64,000 nt of DNA from Asterias rubens (GCF_902459465.1 NC_047066.1:4376377-4440376); one strand, 5' to 3'. Counted from the first letter of the stretch, positions 31,690-44,489 are shown. The notes: generated by a model from the letters alone, not told the origin. Translations and numbers: made by a program.

Positions 31690-31943
31690 GGACCCAATTT
31701 CATGGCTCTGCTTACCGCAGAATTCTGTGCTTACGACCATGTTTCCCCGCGTACGTGCAAGTGCCGAATTTCTGCTTTAGCCTTGTAAGCGTAGAATGCT
31801 TGGTAACGTGGAGAATGCACGCGCAGAAGCCAAAATTTGCCGCTAACCCGTGAAATACGCTTACCGTAAGCACAGAATTCCCTGCTTCCGTAAGCGCCGA
31901 TTCTGCTCTTACGATAAGCAGAGCCATGAAGCTGGGCCCAGGT
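31690..31943. mobile_element. Palindromic MITE, family D variant
   Basis: CCTGGACCCAATTTCATGGC at the left; TGAAGCTGGGCCCAGG at the right. The arms are built on CTCTGCTTACCGCAGAATTC and its inverse, with several TTACG/CGTAA repeats. It is distinct enough from the main family D to be a subfamily. Confidence 0.55.
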
Positions 31944-32011
31944 GTAGGCTTTAATAGACATTGCTGGCTATTCATAAACACTTAGTCAGATTCTTGCCCT
32001 TGGGGTCAGTA

Positions 32012-32722
32012 TTAAAGGCACTGGACACAAATTACTCAAAATAATTGTTAGAACAAAAACCTTCTTGGTAACGAACTGTTGATAGTATAAAACATTGTGC
32101 GAAACGGCTCCCTCTGAAGTAGCGTAGTTTTTGAGAAAGAGGTAACTTCTCACTCAAACAATAAAAGACCTCAGCTGAAGCCTTTTATTATGCATCTAAT
32201 GAAAGCAAAAATTTTCCAAGTTTGCAAATTGCAAATTTGAGAACAATCTGAGCCCAAATTTTCCCAGTTCTATTATTTTATGCATATGTTGAGATACACC
32301 AAGTGAGAACACTGGTCTTTGACAATTACCAAATGTGTTCAGTGTCTTTAAAGGCAGTGGACACTATTGGTATTTATAAGATTATTAGCTTAAAACCTTA
32401 CTTGGTAATAAGAGAGGTTGAGAGTATAAAACATTGTGAGAACCGGCACCCTCTGAAGTGCCAAAGTTTTGGAGAAAGAAGTAATTTTCTACCAATGTGT
32501 TTTCGAGACCTCAGATTTAGAACTTGAGGTCTCGAAATCAACCACCTAAACGCACACAACTTCATGTGACAAGGGTGTTTTTTTTCTTTCGTTGTTTCTC
32601 ACATGTTCGATGACTGATTGAGCTCAAATTTTCACAGGTTTGTTATTTTATGCATATGTTGAGATACACCAACTGTGAAGGCAAGTCTTTGACAATTACC
32701 AATAGTGTCCACTGCCTTTAAG
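32012..32722. mobile_element. Two family B MITEs joined at a shared TTTAAAGG
   Basis: First copy 32012-32352, second 32346-32722. The junction reads GTTCAGTGTCTTTAAAGGCA, so the right end of one runs into the left end of the next without spacer. The second ends TGTCCACTGCCTTTAAG, about 170 bp short of the SMARCB1 stop codon, and so may fall in that gene's 3' untranslated region. Confidence 0.65.
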
Positions 32723-32893
32723 TAGAAAGAATATCATGCCTGTGCATGTGGCCTATCTGTTCTGGGTCACCAATATGGTGATTCAATCTTGAGCAACAGC
32801 CAGTAAGGCAAGGAGAGGTCAGCACACAAAATCAGCTGAACTAGTTTATTATCAACTGACCCTTGACGACCCTTGGTGACCTTTGAATTGACC

Positions 32894-35800
32894 TCACCAA
32901 GTTGGAGCAGTGTTGGCCAGACGGCGCATTCGCCTGATGAGAAAAAAAAAGGGGGAAAATAAAGTGGTTAATATTAATTATCTAGATACAGACACTGTAC
33001 AAGCTATTGTCACATTTTCTTAAAAACAAATTTAAGAATGAAAACTGATTAGTGCATTATCACAAATATAAAGCGGATAATCTTTAGTGAGGTAGATGGT
33101 AGACTGGGCCCCTACAGGGCCCTGTCTTTATCAGCAATGATAACGACAGGTACTTGCTTTTCAGATCCAGTGATTCCATTGGATACAATGTCATTGGATA
33201 AACGTGCAGTGACATAAGCTTTCCATTGATGGGCTTTAATTGGTCGGGGTGATTTATGTGCCGCTGACAAACCAAACGAACACTCCCATCACATCTGCCA
33301 TACCTCAAAGAGGCTTATGTACTTGCATGTAATACTGAGTGTAAAATAACGTGGACTAGGTAGCTCTATGTGAAATGAATGTAGGTCAAAGGTGAACGTA
33401 CAGGCCGGCTTGGGGCCGGTTTCTGGCTTTATTAGGGACTTTTCGTTTTCAACGACGGATGGTTTTGCGACGGTAAAGATGACATTTGGCGTCATCTGCG
33501 CATGCGTCGGCTTTGAGGACGGTCGTCCCTCAATTTCTACGACAGTACTTGGGATGAATCTTCGTTGTGCTGAAAACGACAACGTTTAGATGAACAACCG
33601 TCGCAGAACCATCCGTCGCCGAAAACGAAAAGTCCCTATTCACGAGCCTCGAAGTGGGACGTCAGATGTTCAGGCTAGGCAGATGGCAGATGTTCCGGTT
33701 AAAATCAAGCCACTAGAATTCACCACAAGGGGGGCGCTATGACTCACCTGGTATTTCGATCTTGATCCCTGATCTTCTTCTCCATCTCGGCGTCTGTCAA
33801 CGTCTCAAGGAAGGGGCACCATTGGTCGGCTTCTCCTTGGTTACGTACCGCAATCTCAACAGTGGGTAAGGGGGATTCACTGAGAATGTGGAATAATATA
33901 TAATAACGTCATGTTTGTTTTACCCATATGCACTGATGTGTGTTAGCACTGTATACTCAGTACTTTCCTGAGCTCCGAGATTGCCCGGTAGCTAGAGGCA
34001 GTTCGAATAGAATATTTTAGCAGTGGGTAACGTTAGATTTAATAGACGGAAATATTAATAATGATATTACATAGTATATCTTAGAAATTCTTAACAATCG
34101 AAATGATTCCTTAATAAAAACATGGGCCCCCTTACGATTAAAGGAACATTACAGAATTGGTAAGAAACAAAAATCGTGAAGATCACAGATTTGCATAAAA
34201 CTTAAACGGTCTAATGATGATGATAGTAGAAAACATCCCTTGAAAAATTTCTGTTTGAAATATTTGATGAGAAATAAATAATCTAACTTTGCGTTTGGAG
34301 TTTATCGCTCAGTGAGTGCTTTATTCAATTTTGTTTGGGCATCGATGCAATGCAAAATTTGTAATTGTTTTTCACTATTCTCTCGTGACCCAGATGGCCG
34401 ATCGATCTCAAACTTCTACAGGTTTGTCAGTTAATGTATATGGTGGATTACATAAAGTGCTTACACTGCCAGCAACTGTTTTGTTAGCAAAAACCAATTC
34501 TGTAATGTTCCTTTAAACAAGGTTAACAAATTTAGATTGAAAATTATCTTAGGCATGAAGATTAAAATTGCAAAACCAGAGTCCAGAATGCTCAGGGATA
34601 ACACAAGAAAATACACAGCATCTTAAAGGCAGTGGACACTATTGGTAATTACTCAAAATAATTATTGGCATAACAACCATCTAAACGCACACAACTTTGT
34701 GTTGCAAGGGTTATTTTTCTTTCATTATTATCTCACAACTTCGATGGCCAATTGAGCTCAAATTTTCACAGGTTTGTTATTTTATGCATATGTTGAGATA
34801 CACCAACTGTGAAGGCTAGTCTTTGACAATTACCAATAGTGTCCACTGCCTTGAACAAAAATATGTAAAGTGGTTTTTGGTTTATAACAAAATGCACAAA
34901 AAGTGACTTTCCTAAAAGCACATAACTCTCCAAACAGGTTCTGAATGAACATGCAACACAAATAAATAATCTAAAAGCAACAGTTATGAATTCTTTTAAA
35001 ATAAGCATTTTTAACAAGCCAAATGTAGAGGCGAGGCTTGTATTCTTCGCCAACTTTGGTTTTAATACATCATGCCTTAACCTTAACCCCGGAGTTATTC
35101 ACTAGAATTCTACATCACTCTTCTACATCAATCCAATATCACACAATTAACATCCAAACTGTTGGACACTTTATTGGTATACCTGATCCAAAGTAAAACA
35201 CCCAGTTTAATGGTGTTACAACAAAAGAAATAGAACTGGATTTTAAATGATCGAGGAGAAGAAAACAATATAATAATATTCATATTCATATTCATAACAC
35301 ATTTACAAGCACACATACACACATTAAAAATATTTAAGAAAACAAAGTAAAACAACAGTGGCGTGTCCAGGAGAGCAAAAAAATATAAAATAAAATAAAA
35401 ATCTGAAATAAATCTCCAAAAGGCGTATGTCTCCTAAGAAAAGTGGGTAATTGGGTTACAAATCACTGCATTTTAATCATTAAATTTAACAAAGCACAAA
35501 CAGGTAAGCCTACCATAATTTGGTTTCCCAGCCAAATTAAAACATCATATTAAAATGTGACAAGCAAAGTGTTAGCCAGAGGGGTGACTGGGTGTCTTTA
35601 TGGATACCCTGTTTTATCTGTCATTTACTTGTATTCATGTATTGTACAAACAATTTAGTCGCCCAGTTTTGAAATTTCAAGCCATTATGGAAACCTTTTT
35701 ACAAAATCTTCGTATCCTGATCACGTCTGATCCCATCCCACGTAAAGTAGACACAGTTTAAATGCGCAGACCTCAGTGCAACAAAATAAAAGCAAACTTG

Positions 35801-38800
35801 CTGTTGGATTTGAGGGGTTGGTGGTTTGTAAAAAAAGAAGGGAAACAAAGGTATGTTCTGTAAAGATGACCAACCTGAAAGCATATGTTCTCTGATGCCA
35901 GCTGAGTTGCCCTCTGATGCTGTAGGCGATGGCCGTTACAAACTCACCGCCCAGACCCAGGTCGGCGCACAGCTTGAGGGCGTATTCCTCCGGGCTGTTG
36001 TCTTTGCAAGCCATGTCCCACTCAAACTGATCCACTAGGGAGATGTTTCCAACGTGGATGTTCAACTAGGAGCAAGACAAGGAAGAAATGAGATTAATAG
36101 ATGTATAATTTACATCGGGAGTAAAGAATATTGATTTAATCCATAGAAATAGAACCCAGAGAACGCTGAGCTCGGCCACCCTCTGTGTCGTTTGTGGACG
36201 CAGCGTATCGATACCACGCGATACGCGCGTATGGCAAAATTATCATCGCGTGAGACGCGTGTATGGCAAAATGGCAAGATGTCAGCGCACATAGACCGTT
36301 TTTACTGTGTTCATAGGTCAATGATGATGTCATTGTATGGCAAAATTGTATAGCAAAATATTTTGCCATACATGCGTAACAAAAATGGCGTATGTGCGTC
36401 CATAAAAATGGTCTCACAACGAAACCGCACGCACAATGAGACACTCAGCATTCTCCGGGTTCTATTTCAATGGTTTAATCCAAACACCGATTTATGTAAA
36501 ACATTGTGCATCTGACTCTGAACTATTAAGTCTGCAAAGCATGCTAATCACACATTTTTTTGTAATGAAAAACAATAATGAAATTTCAGTTTTAGTTGCG
36601 GGAGGAAAACCATATAGGGAAAACCAAGGGACTGAAAAATCCAGTCGACATGCAAGGCTCCGGTCCGGGCATCGAACCGGGACCACAAGAGTTGGAAGGC
36701 AGGGACAGGACCGATTGAGCCAACCTGACTACCTACAGGTTTTTTGACGTGGATACTCAGTACTTTCCACGACTTACTAGACCCAGAACCTCAAACATTT
36801 TACAAATAAGGTAATAACAGACTCTGTGCATCACAAGAAAATCAAAACTACCGGTTTTGACGCATTGTGGACTATTTCTTTCTCCCTTGATTACCTCACT
36901 TCTTTCAAGAAAATGTTCATGCTCACAGAGATTTTAAGAAATCTTGAGAAATTGATTTGCCGAAACCCACATAACCTCCATATGAACATGTACAAAATCC
37001 TAAAGCATAAAGTGTTTTTCTGCTTATGGATCTACGTACTGAACTGGTACCTGCTTAAACACAGTGAGTGGTTATGGTGTCAAAATCATTTGTCATCATA
37101 TCTCGCCCTCACCCCCCTCCCCTACACCCCTCCTTCCCGACACTCACCTTCAAAATGACTCTCTGATCCGATTGGTCCTCCAGTATACTTGTGTCTGCTG
37201 GGAAGGCATCAATCTGTGTACGGATGGCTTGGGCGATGGACTGTACAAAGTTGACTGGAGGGAGATCCAGATCCTCGCATAAAATTTCAGCGAACATCTC
37301 AGGCGTGATTAATGTCTCTGTAAATTTAAATTATAATAATAATAATAATGTTTAAAATTTATAGTGCGCCCCTTACATACAAAATGATCAAAGGCGCAGA
37401 ACACATGTTAAGAAGCACAGAGTGGAAGAAAAAGACAAAGAAAAAAGACCAGGCCGGTGCCAAAACAAAAGTCTGGGGATACCTTGCATCAAAGCCTACG
37501 GCCGATATTGGTGACTGTCAAAGACCCTTGTGTATCGCAATAAACAAAGGAAATAACAAACCTGTGAAGTTTTGAGCTCAATCGGTCATAAAAGTCGCAC
37601 AAATAGTGAAAAACCCAATCATCACATTTCAGACTCATGAGATATAAAATTATGTTTGTACTTACTCATTTAAAGGCAGTGGACACTATTGGTAATTACT
37701 CAAAATAAATTATTGGCATAAAACCTTTCTTGGTGATGAGTAATGGGGAGAGGTTGATGGTATAAAACATTGTGAGAAATGGCTCCCTCTGAAGTGCCAT
37801 AGTTTTTGAGAAAGAAGTATGTGTCCATGAATTTGATTTCGAGACCTCAGATTTAGAACTTGAGGTCTCGAAATCAACCATCTAAACGCACACAACTTCG
37901 TGTGACAAGGGATTTTTCTTCTTTCATTATTATCTCGCAACTTCGATGACCGATTGAGCTCAAATTTTCACAGGTTTGTTATTTTATGCATATGTTGAGA
38001 TACACCAACTGTGAAGGCTAGTCCTTGACAATTACCAATAGTGTCCACTGCCTTTAATTAAAAAAACTATAGCATTTAAAGCATAAATACAATACTCATA
38101 TACTTAGACACACAATGAGTAGGCCCTACTACTACTCTGACTCATAGTGAGTACTACTATTCAGACTCATAAGGAATTCCTCATACTCATAGGTTAGTAC
38201 AAGTACTCGCACAGAAAGGGAATTACTCATTCTTATGGCAAAGTACTATAACTAAGTACTATTTTTCAGACTCATAGAAAAGAACTACTACTCCGACTTA
38301 TAGCAAAATACTAGTATTCAGACTCGTAGCACTCAGAGTTCTAGTACTCAGACTGATAAGGAACATTGTAAGCACATCATTACGTGCTAAGCATTATCTT
38401 GATTTTTTTTCTTCTTCTGTTTCTTCTTTGGGTTTTTTTCTTGATACTTTCCGAGTCCTGTACAAAAATATCACAGGTATATTACTTGAATGAGATTTGA
38501 ACCCACGACCCTTGCAATTCTAAAGCAGTGTCTTGCCAACTAGACTACCGTAATTGCCCGGTAGCTAGAAGCAGTTCGAATCCTATGTTTTGGCAGGCTT
38601 GTTATTTTATGCTTAAGTTGGGATACACAAAGTGAGAAGACTGGTCTTTGACAATTACCAAACGTGTACCTTCTCTTTAAGAAGCACAGAGTGGAAGAAA
38701 AAGACAAAGAAAAAAGACTGGTCACCAGGCCAGCGCCCAAACAAAAGTTTGGGTATACGTCGCATCAAAGCCTGCGGCCGATATTGGTGACTGTCAAAGA

Positions 38801-41800
38801 CCCTTGTGTTCGAATACTATGTTTTGGCAGCGGGTACCACAACAATATAATGTTAAACATCTGTTATTAATATTATCTTAAAATTTAGGTTGAGAGGGAC
38901 TCACCGTTCTTATTCCACGTAAAGGTGTCCCTGAGTTTCTGACCTTCAATCTCCATATCAAGCCTGATGGGTACTAGTGTCTCTGGCATGTCTGCATTGT
39001 CATGGATTATGGCTGGATCATGATCATCATAGCTGCGGAAGAACAACATTCAGGGATTGAAATGATACACAATGAAAGTGTATAAACTCTTCGCTTATGG
39101 TAAACAGAGCCATGGAACTAGTTAAGAGCACTGCACTCAAACTCTGGTGTTTTTGATTAGCAGAGTCTGGGTTTTGGTCCAAGTCGTGACACATGTGTCC
39201 TTAAGCAAGGAACTTAACCTTGATGCTTCGTCCTTAGGATAGGGCGTTGAGCCGTTGGTCCCTTGTGTTGTGTAACACACATAAAAGAACCCAGTGCACT
39301 TATCAAAAAGAGCAGAAGCCCTGGTGTTCCTGGTTTGATTGGCTGCTTATTACACCACAGCACCTTGTAAACCATTGTATGAAGCTATGTAAAAATGAGT
39401 GGGTCTCTTAATTCAAACCTAGTCCCACATAACTTGCAGGAAAATACGAATGTTGAAGCGCCTTGAGCATCACTGAGTGACAGATATCATCGCTAAATAT
39501 AAGAAGCCACTATACTACACTTACCACATGGGAAATGTTCGTTGTCTTTTCGGACCGACTCGATTACGAGAGATGCTGGTGGAGCACGGTACAGCGTCCA
39601 GGTGATGTGAGCTGTTTGGTATAGCTGGTACCCAATCCCTGCTGCGTTTGGGTTTAGCTTCTCGTAGGTTATTGGTGTCTGTGCTGATTGCGACTGCCCG
39701 GTACTTTGAATCCCGGCCCTCGAGGATCTCCTCAACCTCTGTGGACTTCAGGAGAGTAACGTTGGTGGCAAGTCCATGTTGGCCGAAACCTAAAATAGAA
39801 TTAAGATTGTTAGGTTTTGTTCTGCCTCGACGGCATAGTGGGTATGGAGGGTGGATGCATTTATGCGAGTAGGAATGAGACAATCACATGGTAACAAAGC
39901 ATCAAATTGCCAAAGTATTGCAAACTTGAAAAATAAGTTTTTCTAATCTCGCACACATAGAGCTCTTTGAACAAGCCCAACTAGGTCGATCACTGTTCTG
40001 TCTGGCTTTATAGTAAACTCTTCAATTACATAAGGGCCAACGCATGTGTCACCCTGGTTTTGGCCTTGGTGCCCCTTCACAAGTTTTTTATAGAATTTAA
40101 CATAAAAGCATCCTGTGCAACTAATGCAAAATGGCGTCTTGAAGATGATAATCTAGGCCAGTTCAATCATAGGCACATGTATATATCCTAAACTGATACC
40201 AAGGTTACCCATCCTGATATAACAGAAATTTACTTGACTACAAAATGAAGAAAAACATTACGATTGACAATTTAAAACCATTTGAGTGGAGGAACTTTTC
40301 TAATTTGCCATACATGTATGGCAATACATACATGTATGTATTTTACTTTGTGCACAAAATAAATTCCAATTTTGTTAAAACTACATCCTAAAACACCAGG
40401 TCATCATTCCCATGCCACTTACGATCTCCTATTGTGACTATTTTCTTGCGTTCTTCTACTGTTGCCAACTTTCTCCATAGCGATGGGTACTTTTTGTAGA
40501 GTGAGCCACGGAACATGCGCAGATAGTACCCAACCTGCAAAACAAAATTGAAATATTATTATTTGTTTGATTTTTTTCTTCATTTTTTCTGAAAAGTTTA
40601 TTCCACACTTATAATGGATTTTATAACCTTTTCCTTTTCTATGGCTCACACAGGTTTTTTTTAAAAAGGGAAATAAAGGCAGAAATTCACGGCAAGTGGT
40701 GTGTCGTGCAGAGCTGTATGCTTCATTTTTGAAAGGGCAAAGGCACCAAGGCAATTTCTCCTTGGTACAGGGCACCCTATAAAGGAAATTGTAAATTTCT
40801 ACTGCAGCATTTCAAGGGCATCAAGGCAATGACCAGGGGGCATGGAGGCAATCGCCTTCGTTGCCTCTGTGCCTCTTTGAAGTATCAGGCAGAGTCGTTG
40901 TCCAGCGGTTGAGCTCCGGTAGAGGCACTTGTGTCCTGATAATAAGCTAGACACTTTGTAAACCACTGCTTCATGCTTCGGATGGGACATAAAATAAAGC
41001 TGTAGGTCTAGCTCCTGTGGCTGTGTGTGTTGTTTAAAAAACCTATATCAACGCACACAAAAGGGTCCTACTACTTGCCGTCAACTCGCCGTCAACTCAC
41101 TTCGCCGTCAACTCGCTGTCAACTCCTCCAATATACATTTAAAATCCACAAAAGAAACATAGAACTGTAAAGTATCAGCTCAAAGAGAATTCGCGAAAGT
41201 TTTAGGTCATATTTCGGAATAAAAATTGAGTTTTTTTCTCTTGAAAAAATTATCTCGAAACAGCAAAACCGTCGGCCGCCATCTTGCTTTTTCACATTGA
41301 TTAGTCTTGGCCCAAGATGTCAATGACTGGTACTTTTTTTTTATCAACACAAAGTCGTTTTTGTGAATGAATTTTTACTGAAAACCATGAGAAATATGTA
41401 GTTTAGCCCAGACTTAACACTTCCGTGTACCATTTATAAATTTTTCATGTAAATTTAATGAGTTGACGGCACGAAAATGAATTGACGGCGAGTTGACGGC
41501 AAGTCGGCAAGTTGACGGCAAGTCGGCGAGTTGACGGCAAGTAGTAGGACCGCACACAAAATATCCCAGTAAATATCAGTAAGTATACACACTTATCGCA
41601 AAGAGACTAGAACTATTTCGGTTTCTACCGCTATCGTCTCCTGTAACTATAAAATGTATTCAGAGTTCCGTATTCAAACTCAGAATGAAACAGCAGGTAA
41701 ATTTATTTAATGGCCTTTTGATTGATATTGATTGAAAACTTTTCTGTTGTAATTCATAATTGTGTACGACGTACGAGGGGAATGTGCGTGCTTCAGCAGG

Positions 41801-42215
41801 TTCACGCTTTGAATGGTCAAACAATGACTGAGTTGAGAGGGGAACAAATCCGTATCCTGCCACCACCTTTTCCGTTTAAATATGAGATTTCTAACAACAA
41901 TAGCAATCTCATAAACATATTAAAATCGCTCCAACAGGCGGAACAACACACAAAACACACACGTCATAGTTTGACATCGATGAAATCATAGATGTAGAAA
42001 TATTGACAAAGAATATTTCAACGAACGTGAACGTTCCAAACTCTATATTCTGCGCCCAATGTACGGGTCTCTTACTTTAAATTCAACTGATTTGAAATCT
42101 CACTTACCTCAGAACCGATCATGAACTTGTCTCCACCTTCCTCAAACTGGAAAACATCAGGTTTTTTGCCGTAAGTTCGCGGAGGAATCGGGACTTTCTC
42201 ACCGTTGGCCGCCAT
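32894..42215 (-). CDS. SMARCB1: SMARCB1 (SNF5/INI1/BAF47), SWI/SNF chromatin remodelling subunit, 8 exons
   Basis: Exons in order: 42215-42108, 40534-40423, 39789-39525, 39032-38905, 37317-37148, 36065-35875, 33879-33748, 32933-32894 (TGA). All introns are GT-AG and the phases match; 1146 nt give 381 residues, against 385 in human. Exons 1-2 form the N-terminal winged-helix region: [53 protein letters not shown]. Exon 3 has [19 protein letters not shown] and [19 protein letters not shown]. Exons 4-6 hold the two SNF5 imperfect repeats ([69 protein letters not shown]). Exons 7-8 give the basic C-terminal helix, [20 protein letters not shown]. It acts in the nucleus as a core subunit that contacts the nucleosome acidic patch and transcription factors. 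Introns carry families B, E, F, G and SINEs but the coding frame is intact. Confidence 0.97.
33433..33642. repeat. Palindromic element in the SMARCB1 3'-most large intron
   Basis: TAGGGACTTTTCGTTTTCAA, then CGACGGATGGTTTTGCGACGG at the left; the inverse at the right ends CGAAAACGAAAAGTCCCTA. It lies just upstream (in transcript terms, downstream) of exon 7, between exons 7 and 8 only if read on the minus strand past 33748. Confidence 0.55.
34138..34853. mobile_element. Family F MITE followed by a short family B MITE
   Basis: Family F at 34138-34517: TTAAAGGAACATTACAGAAT at the left and TTCTGTAATGTTCCTTTAAA at the right. Family B at 34624-34853: TTAAAGGCAGTGGACACTAT to TGTCCACTGCCTT, with its middle deleted. 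Both lie in the SMARCB1 intron between exons 6 and 7. 34854-35870 shows no further recognised element. Confidence 0.65.
36136..36481. mobile_element. Palindromic MITE, family G
   Basis: AATCCATAGAAATAGAACCC followed by AGAGAACGCTGAG at the left; ACTCAGCATTCTCCGGGTTC at the right. The arms contain repeated CGTGTATGGCAAAATxxx units. A second copy is at 48700-49016. It lies in the SMARCB1 intron between exons 5 and 6. Confidence 0.6.
36655..36735 (-). mobile_element. tRNA-like SINE head (minus orientation)
   Basis: On the minus strand GTTGGCTCAATCGGTCCTG resembles an A box and CCGGTTCGATGCCCGG a B box, with near-tRNA spacing. Stems are incomplete, so a SINE head or tRNA relic is more likely than a gene. 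Confidence 0.4.
37330..37600. mobile_element. Retroelement-derived repeat with (AAT)n, copy 1
   Basis: An (AAT)n tract is followed by TTATAGTGCGCCCCTTACAT and then AAGAAGCACAGAGTGGAAGA, CAAAGCCTACGGCCGATATT. A second copy of the latter part is at 38681-38815. The pattern resembles a 3' retrotransposon tail. Confidence 0.45.
37671..38057. mobile_element. Palindromic MITE, family B
   Basis: TTTAAAGGCAGTGGACACTA at the left, TGTCCACTGCCTTTAA at the right, with the inner palindrome GAGACCTCAGATTTAGAACT and its inverse. It lies in the SMARCB1 intron between exons 4 and 5. Confidence 0.7.
38090..38360. repeat. Degenerate short tandem repeat (ACTCATAG-type words)
   Basis: Words such as CAGACTCATAG, TACTACTACTC and TACTCATAC recur irregularly every 25-35 bp. 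Too diverged for a fixed period. SMARCB1 intron. Confidence 0.5.
39095..39505 (+). mobile_element. SINE copy, diverged
   Basis: Matches the SINE at 58547: GAGCACTGCACTCAAACTCTGG, CAGAGTCTGGGTTTTGGTCC, GTGACACATGTGTCCTTAAG and a 3' end TGAAGCGCCTTGAGCATCAC. It lies in the SMARCB1 intron between exons 3 and 4, on the strand opposite to the gene. Confidence 0.5.
41066..41552. repeat. Palindromic element with termini made of iterated GAGTTGACGGC
   Basis: The left end reads GGTCCTACTACTTGCCGTCA and the right end is the inverse. Both arms repeat a core of about 11 bp: CGCCGTCAACT three to four times at 41079-41135 and GAGTTGACGGCAAGTCGGC-type units at 41459-41538. The centre is AT-rich. It lies in SMARCB1 intron 1. 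Confidence 0.7.
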
Positions 42216-42250
42216 CTCGTTGTGTTTGTAAAACAAAAGCAACTACAAGA

Positions 42251-42265
42251 CGCCCTCTCGTGAAA
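42251..42265 (-). promoter_or_regulatory. Conserved leader motif upstream of SMARCB1
   Basis: TTTCACGAGAGGGCG on the minus strand, 36 bp before the ATG. The identical 15-mer precedes both short paralogues at 38 and 37 bp. Such strict spacing suggests a start-site element or a 5' leader signal inherited with the duplication. Confidence 0.5.
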
Positions 42266-42269
42266 TATT

Positions 42270-43282
42270 TTGAGGGAAAACACGTGGGGGGAGGGGACTA
42301 CCCAGGAAAAAGGGGAGGGTGAATCCCGAATCGCCTTTTAATATACCAGATTACAATGCGGTAGTTTGTTTATTCTTATAGCTTTGTCCTTCAATCACAT
42401 CTTAAATGACAAGGCTCTAATTTAATGTTGATGAAGAAAAAAAACCTGGGTCAAGTTTGGGTAAAGTCTTTGGATTGAATAACCCGAGTTAGTTTTACTC
42501 AAAGTTTATATTTGTTTGTTTTTAGTTTTACTCAAAGTATATATTTATATTTGTTTGTTTTAAAGTATCTAAGTGTTTATCATAGTGATTTTTTTATTTA
42601 TACTCTATTCGAGGATTGGATAAGCAGGCTTTTGAGTCATAGTGTAGTAGTACGCTTTTGTTTATCCTGGCCGTCTTAGAATGTATTGTTGTCCCTTCCT
42701 TCCTCCACATCCCGTACCTGTCCTGCACCCTTTTGTCTAATCCCGCTCCTCTAGTTACCCTGTATTTAAGTTACCTTTTTTGAAGTCTTATTATCCTTTG
42801 TTTTACTTGTATGTATTTGTTTTTGACACTGGCCGAATAAATAATAATAATAACAATAATAATAGTAGAACTGACCTAAAAAAATATTGCAAAGATGTAG
42901 TCATAAAGCCAAACAGGGCTATAAGCCATTTCAGCCAGGACTGGTGAACTTTCATTTCTCAAGGCAGAGGCAAGCATAAAAACCTTCCAATTTCCCAGAA
43001 CAGAGGCAACTTAAAAACTTTCAAATAGAGGGAGCCAGTCATTGAATGTCTTTCCTTCACCTCTTAAAAGTCTGGCAGCATAAATCATTTTAAACTTTAA
43101 AATAATGAGTATTTCCTAGATATAAGAAATGAGAAATAAATGAATAAATAAAACAATACAGACAGTTGATACTTTTAGAATCTTTAATTTTATATATTAT
43201 TTCTGTATATAATGACTACATATGTTTAAGACTCTTTTCAAGACATTTCAAAGAATCTCGGCAGCACAGCAAAATAAATAAA
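42270..43282. mobile_element. Intergenic stretch with a retroelement 3' tail
   Basis: From about 42640 to 42870 the text resembles a non-LTR 3' untranslated end (GACACTGGCCGAATAAATAA then an (ATA)n run). The remainder up to 43282 has nothing recognisable and no exon chain. Confidence 0.35.
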
Positions 43283-43978
43283 AGTTCACAGATTTACAAA
43301 TAACTTAAAGGGTTTACAGAAGGTAATGGTTAAACACTTCTCTTGAAATATTATTCCATGAAATGCTTAACTTTTTGAGAAAACATTAAAACAATTATCA
43401 ATTCTCGACATCGAGAACTACATAGGGAAACAAGGGTGGGTTTTCCAGTTATTTTCTCCCGACTCCGATGACCGATTGAGCCTTAATTTTCACAGGTTTG
43501 TTATTTTATATATAAGTTGTGATACACGAAGTGTGGGCCTTTGGACAATACTGTTTACCGAAAGTGTCCAATGGCTTTAAAGACACAGGACACCTTTGGT
43601 AATTTTGTCCAAGACCAGTCTTCTCACTTGGTGTATCTCTACATGTGCACAAAAAACAAACCTGTGAAAATTTAAAATCATTTGGTCATCCAAGCTGCGA
43701 GATAATAATGGAAGAAAAAACACCATTGTCACATGAAGTTGTGTGCTTCCAGATATGGTTGATTTCGGGACCCCAAAATCCAATTCTGAGATCTCAAAAT
43801 CAAATTTAAATATTTTAGTGGAAAATTACTTCAAGTTCTTTCTTGAAAACTACAAGTTCAGAGGGAGCCGTTTCTCACAATGTTTTTATACTATCAACAG
43901 CTCTCCATTGCTTGTTACGAAGTCAGTTTTTATTCTAACAATTATTTTGAGTAATTTCCAAAAGTGTCCACTGCCTCT
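43283..43978. mobile_element. Family E MITE abutting a family B MITE
   Basis: Family E, 43283-43580, retains the CTCGACATCGAGAA core and ends AAGTGTCCAATGGCTTTAAA. Family B then starts TTTAAAGACACAGGACACCT and ends AGTGTCCACTGCCT at 43978. The two share the TTTAAA. The same E-then-B order occurs at 62108-62650. Confidence 0.6.
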
Positions 43979-44130
43979 ATCCCCTGGCTTAGGCTCCATC
44001 TCTTGCTTTGGCTCTGCGACATGCTACGGTCGCAGTAGAAATGCAGTGAGCATGAACTGGCTATCAGGCCTTCACATTTTTGGAGCAGTGTGTATTTTGC
44101 ACACAGGGGGTGGTTCCAACATCCAATGGC

Positions 44131-44371
44131 ACCTGGGCCCAATTTCATAGAGCTGCTAAGCACAAAAATTTGCTTAGCATGAAATGTTTGCCTCGATAAA
44201 AACAGGACTACCAACCAAATGTCCACATGATTTTCAGGATAATCAAACAAATACCATTAGCAAACAAAATGCAACAAATGGAAATTCGATTAGTAATCCT
44301 GTTTTTATCAAGGAAGAAATTTCATGCTAAGCAAATGTTTGTGCTAAGCAGCTCTATGAAATTGGGCCCTA
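44131..44371. mobile_element. Palindromic MITE, family D
   Basis: CTGGGCCCAATTTCATAGAG at the left; CTCTATGAAATTGGGCCC at the right, with TTTGCTTAGCATGAAA and its inverse inside. It lies 420 bp downstream of short paralogue A's stop codon. Confidence 0.65.
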
Positions 44372-44489
44372 GAGCCGGAGCTGAAGCCGAAGTATGAGAA
44401 AGGTTTCAGGTATTAATACATACTTTGGTTTGCGGTAACACCATGTGTGTATCTACTTGCCAGGTAGAGTTTGTTCTTAGAGAACTGTC

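Noticed and set aside
32894-42215. SMARCB1 as a processed or broken copy
   Set aside because: Introns are present at all junctions and the frame is intact end to end, so this is the functional gene.
43743-44150. 135-codon plus frame as a gene
   Set aside because: It is mostly translated family B element; similar frames appear in many other copies.
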